64,000 bases of DNA from CAMTUW01 sp947085035. GTDB lineage: Bacteria; Actinomycetota; Coriobacteriia; Anaerosomatales; PHET01. Below, piece by piece: positions 9,378 to 17,602 of this stretch. The notes under the pieces are model-generated. The model did no database searches. It was not told the origin of the DNA and saw only the letters and a list, made by a program, of their open reading frames with translations. Position 1 is the stretch's first letter. Each line of letters begins with the position of its first letter. The DNA lies in assembly GCA_947085035.1 (NCBI GenBank), contig CAMTUW010000015.1:62001-126000 (forward strand), given 5' to 3'. Both the position numbers and the translations under genes were made by a program.

Positions 9378-10467
9378 GGATGAGCTCCCTTTGCGTGCGG
9401 TCCATCGCCAGTCCGACGGATTTGCACTTCACGATGATGCGCAGGTTGGTCACTTCGTTGAGCTTCGCCCACAAGTACGCGATCGGAATGCTGACGCCCA
9501 GCGGGTCACGCCCACCGAGAGCCAGGACCCTGCGCGTGAAGTGGTCCTCAAGCGCCCGCTCGAAGACGGCCAGCGAGGCCGTCTCGAGATACCGGATCGC
9601 CGCATCGTCGAGCAACTTCCCGTAACGCGTTCCGCGCAACTCATCAAGTATCTGGTCCACGTCTGATATCGTCGCGAGGCGTTGATACTTGTCGAAATTG
9701 ATGTCGATGCCTCCGTTCAGGAAGAATCGACCTGACCTCTCGGGCTCGAGGTTCTCTCGCGCCGCCCTGAAAACGATGACAAGGTTCAGGTTGTCAATCT
9801 GAGTTCCGAGCACCCATTTCGCGAGTTCGTAGTTCGCCCCGCGTCGATCCAGACGCTCCATCGCCCACTCGGTGTAGTGACGGTCGAGCGGCAGCTCAAG
9901 ATCGGCGAGCGCACCTGTGCGCAGATACTCTCCGAATCCATGACGCAGCGCGGCTGAATGCGGCAGCTCCCATGTCGACGCCAGGTCGACGACGTCGCGA
10001 ACGCCCGATGCGCACAAAAGGCCGTCGAGGTCGATCTGTCCCATCGCACCGACCGGCAAGAGAGCCTCATGTATCTCCGCGGCACTCAAATGCAGATGCT
10101 TGCCGCGCATGATGGTCTTCAGGTTGAAGACGTCCCAGCGACCCAGAAGAACCGAACAGATGTCAAACGCCTCAGAGTTCAAGAATCCGAGGATCTTGCC
10201 ATAAGTTCTCACGAGGTTCTTTCGTAGCCCCTCGTCCACCTGGGCCGCCTCGCGTCCCCGAATGAGCACCTGCTCCAGATCCTCGGCGTACTCGGTGTGC
10301 ATCAACTCCTGAATGACGGTCTTGAGATCGTCGGCGCGCAGATAGCGCTCGAGCTGTTCCCGACCGAACAACCGCGCACGCATCCCACGAATTCGTGCGT
10401 TCGAGTACCCGTAGTCATTCGTACGGACCGAATCAACCGTTGCGCGAGAAGTCGACATCGGTGTCAT
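9370..10467 (-). CDS. atpC: V/A-type ATPase subunit C
   Basis: 365-residue subunit that caps the membrane ring and connects it to the central stalk. It begins with a short polar tail, then NDYGYSNARIRGMRARLFGRE, followed by all-helical repeats such as LVRTYGKILGFLNSEAFDI and NLVIVFRAARENLE. The length is usual. The start overlaps the end of subunit E by four bases (ATGA) and the end overlaps subunit F. Two in-frame ATGs (codons 1 and 4) are close together; I kept the first. Confidence 0.92.
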   Translation of the reverse strand: MTPMSTSRATVDSVRTNDYGYSNARIRGMRARLFGREQLERYLRADDLKTVIQELMHTEYAEDLEQVLIRGREAAQVDEGLRKNLVRTYGKILGFLNSEAFDICSVLLGRWDVFNLKTIMRGKHLHLSAAEIHEALLPVGAMGQIDLDGLLCASGVRDVVDLASTWELPHSAALRHGFGEYLRTGALADLELPLDRHYTEWAMERLDRRGANYELAKWVLGTQIDNLNLVIVFRAARENLEPERSGRFFLNGGIDINFDKYQRLATISDVDQILDELRGTRYGKLLDDAAIRYLETASLAVFERALEDHFTRRVLALGGRDPLGVSIPIAYLWAKLNEVTNLRIIVKCKSVGLAMDRTQRELILV

Positions 10468-11042
10468 GAGAACAGAATCTCCGCGACATCGGCATGGGCG
10501 TTGTCGACGAACTTCTCAAAGCGACTCTCCAGCGTGTTCTTGCGAAGAATGCGTCCCTCTTTCATCGAGATGATGACACCGCCGGCCGTTGTCAAATCGG
10601 ACGCAGCGTCCTGATCAAGTCCCCTTGACGACAGCGACGCCCGGGCAAGTGTGCCGTCACGCTTGTCGACGAGTACATCGAACTCTCCGCTGACCCCGTC
10701 GAGAGCCTCGCCGAGGAGTCGCTCGAACAACTCGCCGTAACCCTCGGAAGAGCGAAGGTCCTCCATTGCGAGCTTCGCTTTCTCGAATGCCTCTGATACC
10801 GCCTTCTGTCTGACCCCTGCGAGCAGTCGCCGAGCCTCGAGACGAGCAGAGTTCCGACTCTGCGCGGCACGCGAATTCGCGGCGCTCTCGGCATCAGCCA
10901 CATGCCTCTCCCGAATACGCTGCGCCTCGATCTCCGCTTCAGCTACGAGGGCGGCTGCCCGGGCTCGGGCCTCGGCCAGTACGTCTGTGATGTCGCGCTC
11001 GGCCTGTTGCTCGAGTGCTTTGAAGATGTCCTCAAGTGCCAT
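10464..11042 (-). CDS. atpE: V/A-type ATPase subunit E (peripheral stalk)
   Basis: 192-residue peripheral-stalk subunit. The N-terminal half (MALEDIFKALEQQAERDITD to about residue 100) is a charged alanine-rich coiled coil that pairs with the H/G-type subunit. The C-terminal half (about 110-192) is a mixed domain including DKRDGTLARASL and GGVIISMKEGRI, which is characteristic of E. It lies 53 bases after subunit K and overlaps C by four bases. Confidence 0.9.
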   Translation of the reverse strand: MALEDIFKALEQQAERDITDVLAEARARAAALVAEAEIEAQRIRERHVADAESAANSRAAQSRNSARLEARRLLAGVRQKAVSEAFEKAKLAMEDLRSSEGYGELFERLLGEALDGVSGEFDVLVDKRDGTLARASLSSRGLDQDAASDLTTAGGVIISMKEGRILRKNTLESRFEKFVDNAHADVAEILFS

Positions 11043-11095
11043 TCCGGTCTCCTCGCCGCGACGTCAGGCATGCTCCCGCCTTCATCGCGCCATCG

Positions 11096-11434
11096 TCAGG
11101 GAGCGCTGATGAGAATCGCCGACACGAATCCGAGAAGGACGATGATTTCGGGGAGTGCCTGCAACGTGATGATCCAGATCGCCACCTCGGGACGCTCTGC
11201 AAGTGCCCCTGCACCCGCAGAACCGATCTTGGCCTGCGCGTGGCCAGCAGCGAGGGCAGACAAACCCATCGCCAGACCGGCGGCCAACGCCTTGCCCACA
11301 GTGGTCTGCCACGGCACAACACCGGCATCCGCTGCGACCTCCTTGGCTGCTGCAAACGCCACTGCAGGGACGAGACATGTGGTCGTGAACACGCCTAGGC
11401 AGATCCACTTCTTGAGTCGCTGTCTAATCACCAT
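11096..11434 (-). CDS. atpK: V/A-type ATPase subunit K (c-ring proteolipid)
   Basis: 112-residue proteolipid with one helical hairpin per chain. A signal-like N terminus (VIRQRLKKWICLGVFTTTCLVPAVAFAAA) comes first, then helix 1 with HAQAKIGSAGAGALAERPE, then helix 2, where LQALPEIIVLLGF places the ion-binding carboxylate at Glu96. One carboxylate per hairpin is compatible with ATP synthesis. The residue after Glu96 is Ile rather than the Ser/Thr of many sodium rings, so ion choice is uncertain. It lies between subunits I and E. Confidence 0.92.
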   Translation of the reverse strand: MVIRQRLKKWICLGVFTTTCLVPAVAFAAAKEVAADAGVVPWQTTVGKALAAGLAMGLSALAAGHAQAKIGSAGAGALAERPEVAIWIITLQALPEIIVLLGFVSAILISAP

Positions 11435-11439
11435 ACGCT

Positions 11440-13413
11440 CTACTCACCTCCGGTTTTCGTGAACGGCTCGTACTTTGTGCCTCCGGTCTCATAGAACTTC
11501 CCGAAGAACTCGAGGAAGTTGAGACGCAGTGCATGAATGGTGGGGCTGAACGCGGCGATGATGATGTTCAGCCCGTGGAGAAGAACCGCAACGACTGCGG
11601 CGAGGATCGGTGTTTTTCCCATGCCCGCAACGATTCCGTTGACGGCATCCGCGAAGATGGCGCCCGCAAGACCGACAGCCATGATCCTGATGTAGCTCGC
11701 CATGTGGGAGACGGACTCGATGAGCTCGATCGCCCCCATCACCTTCCCCCCTCGCAGGGCGAAGATGAATCCCGCCAATGCGAGTAGCGCGAAGAGCGCT
11801 TGCCCACCCACAGCCCACTGGCCGAACTGGTCGGTCACGATGGGCAGGCTCAACCCGATCGCGGCACCGGCTCCGAGGAGGAAGGCGAGAATCCCGCCCT
11901 TCTCCCAGAGGTGATGCTTACTCTTCGTGCGTACGGCGTTGATGACGCCGATCGCCAATCCGAGTACCACATGAATCACGCCCACACTGATTGCGATGAG
12001 CATGAAGGGAATGACCAGCTGAACCCTGTGAAACGGCAGCTGAACGCCAAGAACGGTGATGTCGCGGACCCACCCCAGGTGGACGCTCAGAAGATCACCG
12101 AACGCCTCGGCGTAGACGACTCCGAACGCGATGACCATGGTCGCGGCAGGTCCGAGAATCGAGGTCGCGATTTGGATTGCCGCGTTGTTGCGGAATCTGA
12201 ACCGCAACCACAGCACGATGCCGAGCATGATCGCGCCGTAGCCCATGTCGCCGACGATCATGCCGAAGAACAGCGGGTAGAAGACGAACAGCATCCATGT
12301 CGGGTCAAGAGTCCCGTACTTCGGCATCCCATAGACGCCGAGGAGTTTCTGGAACGGCTCCATCGCCTTCGGGTTCTTCAAGGCGACCGGAATGTCAGCG
12401 TACTCGCCTTCGCCGATTTCGGTCTGATCGATGATGACATCGTCGGCCCACCGATCAGAGACTCGATTCCGCAGCTCCTGAAGATCGGGCACCGGAATCC
12501 AGCCGCTGATCACGAACGCATACTGCGTTCGCCCGAACTTCGGAATCTCCTCGATCTCTGCGATGCGATCGATCAGCACATCCCTGGCGGCAAGCAGGCG
12601 ATCACGCCACGACTTCGACAGCTCATGAAGCTCTGTCCGTATCGCAGCCAGATCGGCGGGCAACTCGGCCCTGCGCGCCTTGATCTCATCGAATGCGAGA
12701 TCGAAGGGCATGTCATCGAACTCTCTGGGCAGTCGGATCTGGTTCAGGTTCTCGAGAGTCAAGAACTTGTGGACGGCGTCGGAGTACGCCTTCGCGAACA
12801 CGAGGATGACCGCGGTCGTCTCGTCGTCGACGTCGGTCGATTCCAGCTCGTACTGCTTGTGCGTGATCTTATCGATCTCTTCTCGCAGCGCCTCGATGGC
12901 CGATTTGTACCGACGTTCGAAAAGCAGAGCGACCGAGTCATAGCTCCCGGTCGTCACGATCTGACGCGCGAGAGGTTGAATCTTCCTGAGAATCGGCTCA
13001 TAGCGCGAGAGCTGCGCTTCCTCGGTCTCGAGGTCGGAATATGCAGTCGAGAGTGAAGCCGTATTGTCTTCAACCTCGTCGATGATCGTTGCGACACGCT
13101 CTCGTAGCGTCGAGGAGTCCAGCGCGTAGAGTCGCGAATACTCCGCTGCCACTTTCGCGGCGTCGACTTCCCCCGCCTCGCGCTCGAGCGCCTTGAGGAT
13201 CGCACGCAACCGGACGAGCATCTCATCCATGCCCTCGAGATCGCTCTCCTGGCCTACTGCGACCTCCATGTGATCGAGTGGCACTTCGCCCTGGTCGATC
13301 TTGTTCGAGAGATCCTCGATGTGAAGGCGCCCCTGATCATGCACCAGGCTCATCACGTCGTAGAACAGTCCTTTGGGGCCGATGATCTCGATCTTCGCCA
13401 TCGGAACAAGCAT
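11440..13413 (-). CDS. atpI: V/A-type ATPase subunit I (membrane stator)
   Basis: 657-residue membrane subunit that holds the ion half-channels. The N-terminal half (to about residue 370) is cytoplasmic and coiled-coil-rich and anchors the peripheral stalks. From YPLFFGMIVGDMGYGAIMLG onward are about eight membrane helices. The conserved arginine that interacts with the ring glutamate is Arg576 in YIRIMAVGLAG. I kept the first ATG (13411-13413), with AGGGGG about 12 bases upstream; the ATG four codons on is possible. It follows the H/G-type gene by 48 bases and precedes K by five. Confidence 0.95.
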   Translation of the reverse strand: MLVPMAKIEIIGPKGLFYDVMSLVHDQGRLHIEDLSNKIDQGEVPLDHMEVAVGQESDLEGMDEMLVRLRAILKALEREAGEVDAAKVAAEYSRLYALDSSTLRERVATIIDEVEDNTASLSTAYSDLETEEAQLSRYEPILRKIQPLARQIVTTGSYDSVALLFERRYKSAIEALREEIDKITHKQYELESTDVDDETTAVILVFAKAYSDAVHKFLTLENLNQIRLPREFDDMPFDLAFDEIKARRAELPADLAAIRTELHELSKSWRDRLLAARDVLIDRIAEIEEIPKFGRTQYAFVISGWIPVPDLQELRNRVSDRWADDVIIDQTEIGEGEYADIPVALKNPKAMEPFQKLLGVYGMPKYGTLDPTWMLFVFYPLFFGMIVGDMGYGAIMLGIVLWLRFRFRNNAAIQIATSILGPAATMVIAFGVVYAEAFGDLLSVHLGWVRDITVLGVQLPFHRVQLVIPFMLIAISVGVIHVVLGLAIGVINAVRTKSKHHLWEKGGILAFLLGAGAAIGLSLPIVTDQFGQWAVGGQALFALLALAGFIFALRGGKVMGAIELIESVSHMASYIRIMAVGLAGAIFADAVNGIVAGMGKTPILAAVVAVLLHGLNIIIAAFSPTIHALRLNFLEFFGKFYETGGTKYEPFTKTGGE

Positions 13414-13461
13414 CGTCAGTGCACACCCCCTCGCGCGCCCACCCTGCGGGCGCGCCTCGTC

Positions 13462-13824
13462 TTACTTGCCGACCACCGACTGCACGATATAGTCGACGGC
13501 CGTCGGGATACGCGAAGTGATCGAATCAGAGAGCGCTTTGGCTTCAGCCTCTGCGGCGCTTCGCATCTCAGCGACATCCACCTCGGCTTCATCGGCAAGG
13601 ACACGCGCACGCTCACGTGCGGTCTCAGCGGATTCCTCGGTCGTCGTTTCGATGATCGCGACCGCCTGCCGGCGAGCGTCGATGATGAGTTCGTCGGCTT
13701 CGCGCTTCGCAGCCAACACCCGGCCCGAAAGGACCGTCTCCCTCTGGCGAATCAACTCGACCGGCGTCTGTGCTCCGACCTTGTCGTCGCCTCCCCGCTT
13801 ACTCGCCGTACTGCCATCAGCCAT
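13462..13824 (-). CDS. atpH: V/A-type ATPase subunit H/G (peripheral-stalk coiled coil)
   Basis: 120-residue coiled-coil protein, first gene of the ATPase operon. After a polar N-terminal 20 residues it is a continuous helix rich in Ala, Glu and Arg (READELIIDARRQAVAIIET, ESAETARERARVLADEAEVD), ending with a short hydrophobic cap TAVDYIVQSVVGK. This fits the small subunit that pairs with E in the peripheral stalks. The name rests on length, coiled-coil pattern and position before subunit I, because the family has little sequence conservation. Confidence 0.82.
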   Translation of the reverse strand: MADGSTASKRGGDDKVGAQTPVELIRQRETVLSGRVLAAKREADELIIDARRQAVAIIETTTEESAETARERARVLADEAEVDVAEMRSAAEAEAKALSDSITSRIPTAVDYIVQSVVGK

Positions 13825-13913
13825 TCAGGGCCCCCTGCCACGACAGGCCAATCAGCGAACACCCACACTCCGCCTATTTCCACGTGGTTGCGAGTACTCC
13901 TGCACGGGAGCAA

Positions 13914-13940
13914 GAAAAACTCAGGAAAGTGCAACCTCAG
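13914..13940 (-). terminator. Weak intrinsic terminator after alr
   Basis: On the minus strand CTGAGG and CCTGAG flank TTGCACTTT and are followed by TTTTTC. Five of six stem pairs form, with one G-G mismatch. It overlaps the alr stop and separates it from the ATPase operon, which begins 113 bases downstream of alr. The rest of this gap shows no convincing promoter. Confidence 0.4.
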
Positions 13941-15055
13941 ACGTGGACCCGCTCAAGACGAGCGCCGAACGCGCAAGCCATCTCATAGTTGATGGTGCCA
14001 GCGAGGTCGGCCACTTCCTCCATCGTGATGCACGAACCTCCCTGCGCGCCCACGAGCAGGAACTCCGTCCCCCTCGCGGCCTCCGCCCCCCGGGGCACCT
14101 CGACCATGAGCTGATCCATGCAGATTCTGCCTACCTGAGCGATGCGTCGACCGTCGCACAACACACTCATACGGTTGGACAGCACCCTGTGAACCCCGTC
14201 GGCGTATCCGAGTGGCAACGTCGCGATGGTCGTCGGGGCTCCCGCATGCCAGGTCAGACCGTAGCTCACACCCTCGCCCATGCCGATTCTCTTGACGAGG
14301 GTCGCGCGAGCGTGAACGCTCATCGCGGGTCTCAAGTCGACCGTATCTGCCGTGGACGGGGCCGGATGCAGGCCGTATATCGCAATACCGCACCTCACCA
14401 TGTCCAAGTGCGCTTCTGGCATCAGTATCGTCGCGGGGCTGTTCGCCGCGTGGGTGATGCCCGGGTCGACATTCTGTGCGCGCATTCGCTCAAGAACCCC
14501 CGTGAAGCGCTGGAGTTGGCGCGCCGCGTGCCAGTCCTGTGGCACGTCTGCCGTCGCGAAGTGCGTGAAGGTCCCCTCGAGATGCAGACCGGGAAACTCG
14601 GAGAGGACGGCCGCGAAGGCCGCTGCGTCATCGGCGTTGACCCCGATTCGATTCATGCCCGTATCCACCTTGAGGTGGTAGCGGGCAACGACGCCGCGCG
14701 CGGCTGCGGCTCGACCGAGGGCTCCGGCGAACTCACGCGTGGTCACGGTGGGGATGATGTCTCGCTCGACCACGGTGCCAGCTGACTCCGAGGGCGGCTC
14801 CGACAAGAGGTGCAGCGGCGCCGTCACACCCGCGTCGCGAAGCTCAACGGCCTCCGCGATCGTGGCGATACCCAAGCGATCCGCACCGGCTGCAAGGGCT
14901 GCCTGCGCAACGGGAACCGCGCCATGGCCGTACGCATCAGCTTTGACCACCGCCATGAACAGCGTGCCGGGCCTGGTTCGCCCCTTGAGCACGGCCACAT
15001 TGTGCCGGACCGCGTCCAGATCGACCTCGACCCAAGCCCAGCGCAGGTCAGTCAT
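13937..15055 (-). CDS. alr: Alanine racemase
   Basis: 372-residue PLP enzyme converting L- to D-alanine for peptidoglycan. The PLP lysine is in AVVKADAYGHGA (about residues 35-46). The catalytic tyrosine of the second domain is probably that of GEGVSYGLTWHAG, and GRICMDQLMVEVP is a further marker. The length is standard. Its ATG is directly adjacent to the CBS-gene stop, so they are co-transcribed. In many actinobacteria alr is followed directly by tsaE; here the ATPase block lies between them. Confidence 0.96.
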   Translation of the reverse strand: MTDLRWAWVEVDLDAVRHNVAVLKGRTRPGTLFMAVVKADAYGHGAVPVAQAALAAGADRLGIATIAEAVELRDAGVTAPLHLLSEPPSESAGTVVERDIIPTVTTREFAGALGRAAAARGVVARYHLKVDTGMNRIGVNADDAAAFAAVLSEFPGLHLEGTFTHFATADVPQDWHAARQLQRFTGVLERMRAQNVDPGITHAANSPATILMPEAHLDMVRCGIAIYGLHPAPSTADTVDLRPAMSVHARATLVKRIGMGEGVSYGLTWHAGAPTTIATLPLGYADGVHRVLSNRMSVLCDGRRIAQVGRICMDQLMVEVPRGAEAARGTEFLLVGAQGGSCITMEEVADLAGTINYEMACAFGARLERVHV

Positions 15056-15520
15056 CTAGGTCAAACCACCTGCGATGGCGCGCACGATGTCGTGCTTGCT
15101 CACGATGCCCACGAGTTCTCCGCGTTCGAGCACCGGCAACCGCGAGACATCTCGCTCGGAAAGCATCGTCGCGACGTCTTCGATCGGCGCATCCGCATCC
15201 ACCGTGACCGGATTCGGCGTCATGACGTCGGCCACGGTGGCTGCGACCGCCTTCCTCAGCTCATGCTCGAAGCGCGCCTGCGCTCCCGGGTACATGATGT
15301 AGCCGTCGAGGAGCTGGATATACGTCGGATACTCGATTCGCACGTCTTGCATGATGAGATCGCCCTCGGTCACCAGTCCGACCAGGACTCCCTCGGAAAC
15401 GACCGGCAGGGCACCGATGCCGTTGTCGGTCATGAGCTTCGCTGCCTCGACGACGCCTGCCGCCGGTGACACGGTGACGGGGTCGGGCGTCATGATGTCT
15501 CTTGCCGTGGTGTCAGCCAT
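15056..15520 (-). CDS. CBS-domain pair protein
   Basis: 154-residue protein made of two CBS domains (about residues 5-60 and 95-150; MTPDPVTVSPAAGVVEAAK and MTPNPVTVDADAPIEDVATM), a module that binds adenine nucleotides and senses energy state. No catalytic domain is attached. The ATG at 15518-15520 follows GAGGAGGACAACGGCG. Upstream in-frame codons lie within nnr and are not CBS-like. It overlaps nnr by eight bases and abuts alr. Its target is unknown; position suggests regulation linked to the wall-precursor or metabolite-repair genes. Confidence 0.88.
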   Translation of the reverse strand: MADTTARDIMTPDPVTVSPAAGVVEAAKLMTDNGIGALPVVSEGVLVGLVTEGDLIMQDVRIEYPTYIQLLDGYIMYPGAQARFEHELRKAVAATVADVMTPNPVTVDADAPIEDVATMLSERDVSRLPVLERGELVGIVSKHDIVRAIAGGLT

Positions 15521-17090
15521 CGCCGTTGTCCTCCTCGATGATCCTGTGCCGCAGGGGCACCTGTCGGTTTCCGAGCAACTCTCGCACAGCAGCAGGGATG
15601 CACTCGGGGACATCCTCGGCTGTCACGCACATCGGTGTGCGCTCAAGCGCTGCGTTCTCGCCGGCCCTCCCGTGAAGGTGAGCGGCGAGCGAGCCCGCAT
15701 GAAGAGGCGAGAGCCCCGTTGCGAGTAACGCCCCGATCATCCCTGCCAGCACATCGCCCGTGCCAGCAGTGGCGAGTGCGACCGAACCCGAAGTCGTCAC
15801 AACGCAACGCCCTTCGCCGCTCACGACGGTTCCCGCCCCCTTGAGGACGACCGCGCACGACTCACTCGAGAGCGTCGCTGATGAAGATACCCTATCTGCT
15901 TGTACGTCTGCGCACTCGACGTCGAGCAGTCTCGCGAGCTCGCCGGGATGGGGAGTGAGAACGGTTGGGCCATTTCGCGAAGCGATCAACTCGGATGCGT
16001 CCACAAGGGCGTTCAACGCATCCGCGTCCACCACGAGCGGCCCCGAGTAGCGCTTCATGATCTCTCGAGTCAAAGTGACCGCGCCGTCGGCGAGCGTGAT
16101 TCCGGGGCCGAGGACCACTGCATCGTGGTCGTGCGCCAGATCGATCGCTCTGTTGAGTGCGACTGACGAGAACGCCTTGGAGCGACTCGCAGGCAGACCC
16201 ACGACCGGTGAGGCGAGAAGATGTCCCTGTGCGATGGCGACGATCGGCTCGGGAACGGCCAGGGTCACGTAGCCGGCTCCGGCGCGCATCGCTCCCCGAG
16301 CCGCCAGGACCGCGGCGCCGGGAAAGCGACCGCTTCCCGCGATCACGAGCACCCGGCCACGGGCGTTCTTGTGGGCGTCAGCCGCAGGAACAGGCAAGAG
16401 GTCCGCGTACTCTCTGTCGGACCACACCTCAGGAGCACCCGGGAACACCATCTCTTCGGGGCTCAGCCCGATGTCGACCACCACGACCCGACCCGCGCGA
16501 TCCGCCCCCGGATAGATGACGTGGCCCCTCTTCAGTGACGCGAACGCCACCGTGCGATTCCCGATGATGCCGTCCGGGTCGACTCTCCCCGTGTCGGCGT
16601 CCACACCCGTCGGCATGTCCGCACACACGATGAAGGCCCCGCTCGCGTTGGCGGACCGGCACCATGCGGGCAAGACGCCTCGCAGCGGCGGCGCAGAGCC
16701 AGTTCCGAGCAAGGCGTCCACGATGACGGTGGCGCCGTCGAACACGGAAGCGGAGGGAGATTCGGCCATCACGTCCCAGGCGACGCCAGCGGTGGTCGCG
16801 TGCCGCGCGGCCTCGTTCGCAGGCGCGGGGAGCCGCGCGGGATCGATCATCGAATGGACGAAGACATCTCGCCCGCTCGCGTGGAGGACCTGAGCTGCCA
16901 CCCACCCGTCTCCCCCGTTGTTGCCTGGACCGCACAGGACCGCCACACGGCCGTGTGGCACCGCTAGAGCGATCTGGGCCGCGAGGCGCTCACCGGCTGC
17001 GCACATGAGCTCGAGGAGGGTCGTGCGCCCGGATGCGATCGCTCGCTCTTCGGCGATTCGTGATTGCTCGGCAGTCAGTGCGCGGTACAA
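15513..17090 (-). CDS. nnr: Bifunctional NAD(P)HX epimerase / ADP-dependent NAD(P)HX dehydratase
   Basis: About 525-residue two-domain metabolite-repair enzyme that restores hydrated NADH/NADPH. The N-terminal epimerase (to about residue 205) has CGPGNNGGDGWVAA and VDALLGTG. The C-terminal dehydratase has GRVLVIAGSGRFPGAAVLAA, DADALNAL, LTPHPGELARLL and ATAGTGDVLAGMIGALLATG. No ATG fits: I chose the TTG at 17088-17090, 10 bases after GGAGGAG that overlaps the acpS stop; a longer frame reading into acpS is unlikely. It overlaps the CBS gene by eight bases. Confidence 0.92.
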   Translation of the reverse strand: MYRALTAEQSRIAEERAIASGRTTLLELMCAAGERLAAQIALAVPHGRVAVLCGPGNNGGDGWVAAQVLHASGRDVFVHSMIDPARLPAPANEAARHATTAGVAWDVMAESPSASVFDGATVIVDALLGTGSAPPLRGVLPAWCRSANASGAFIVCADMPTGVDADTGRVDPDGIIGNRTVAFASLKRGHVIYPGADRAGRVVVVDIGLSPEEMVFPGAPEVWSDREYADLLPVPAADAHKNARGRVLVIAGSGRFPGAAVLAARGAMRAGAGYVTLAVPEPIVAIAQGHLLASPVVGLPASRSKAFSSVALNRAIDLAHDHDAVVLGPGITLADGAVTLTREIMKRYSGPLVVDADALNALVDASELIASRNGPTVLTPHPGELARLLDVECADVQADRVSSSATLSSESCAVVLKGAGTVVSGEGRCVVTTSGSVALATAGTGDVLAGMIGALLATGLSPLHAGSLAAHLHGRAGENAALERTPMCVTAEDVPECIPAAVRELLGNRQVPLRHRIIEEDNGDG

Positions 17091-17097
17091 GGGCGAT

Positions 17098-17598
17098 TCA
17101 CTCCTCCGAGTCGATGGCCTCTCCGGAGACGTGCACGTCATCAAGCATCCCACGCGCCTCTTTGAAGGAGCGAGCGAGCTCCGTCATCGGGTCACGGCGC
17201 TCCTCTTTGCGCGGCCGGGCATTCTCGGTGATGGCGACCGCCGAAGCGACAGCGGTCGAGTGTGTGAACGACAACGAGAGGTGCATCTCGACGATTCCCA
17301 ATTCCGCGGCCCGCTGTGCCGCCCTGCCGTGAAGAACAGGGACCGGTCGACCTTTTGCTTCCCGGACGACCTCCACATCAAGGAAGCGCATGCCCGAAAA
17401 CCCGGTTCCGAGCGCCTTGAGTACAGCCTCTTTGGCCGCGAACCTCAAGGCGTAGTGCACCTCGGGACGCGAGCGCTTCTCACAGTAGGCCCGCTCCTCT
17501 TCAGAGAAGATGCGTTCCCTGATTCGCGGGTGACGCCGCAGTGCAGCCGCCATGCGATCGATCTCGACTATGTCGACTCCGAGTCCGAGAACACTCAT
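17098..17598 (-). CDS. acpS: Holo-[acyl-carrier-protein] synthase with C-terminal extension
   Basis: 166-residue phosphopantetheinyl transferase that activates acyl carrier protein from CoA. The metal-binding LGLGVDIVEIDRM (5-17) and FAAKEAVLKALGTG (about 54-67) are intact, and the fold ends near SLSFTHSTAVASAVAI. The family is normally about 120-130 residues; the last 40 residues (PRKEERRDPMTELARSF onward) are a charged, probably helical extension I do not recognise. It sits between glmS (four-base gap) and nnr. Confidence 0.93.
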   Translation of the reverse strand: MSVLGLGVDIVEIDRMAAALRRHPRIRERIFSEEERAYCEKRSRPEVHYALRFAAKEAVLKALGTGFSGMRFLDVEVVREAKGRPVPVLHGRAAQRAAELGIVEMHLSLSFTHSTAVASAVAITENARPRKEERRDPMTELARSFKEARGMLDDVHVSGEAIDSEE

Positions 17599-17602
17599 GT
17601 CG

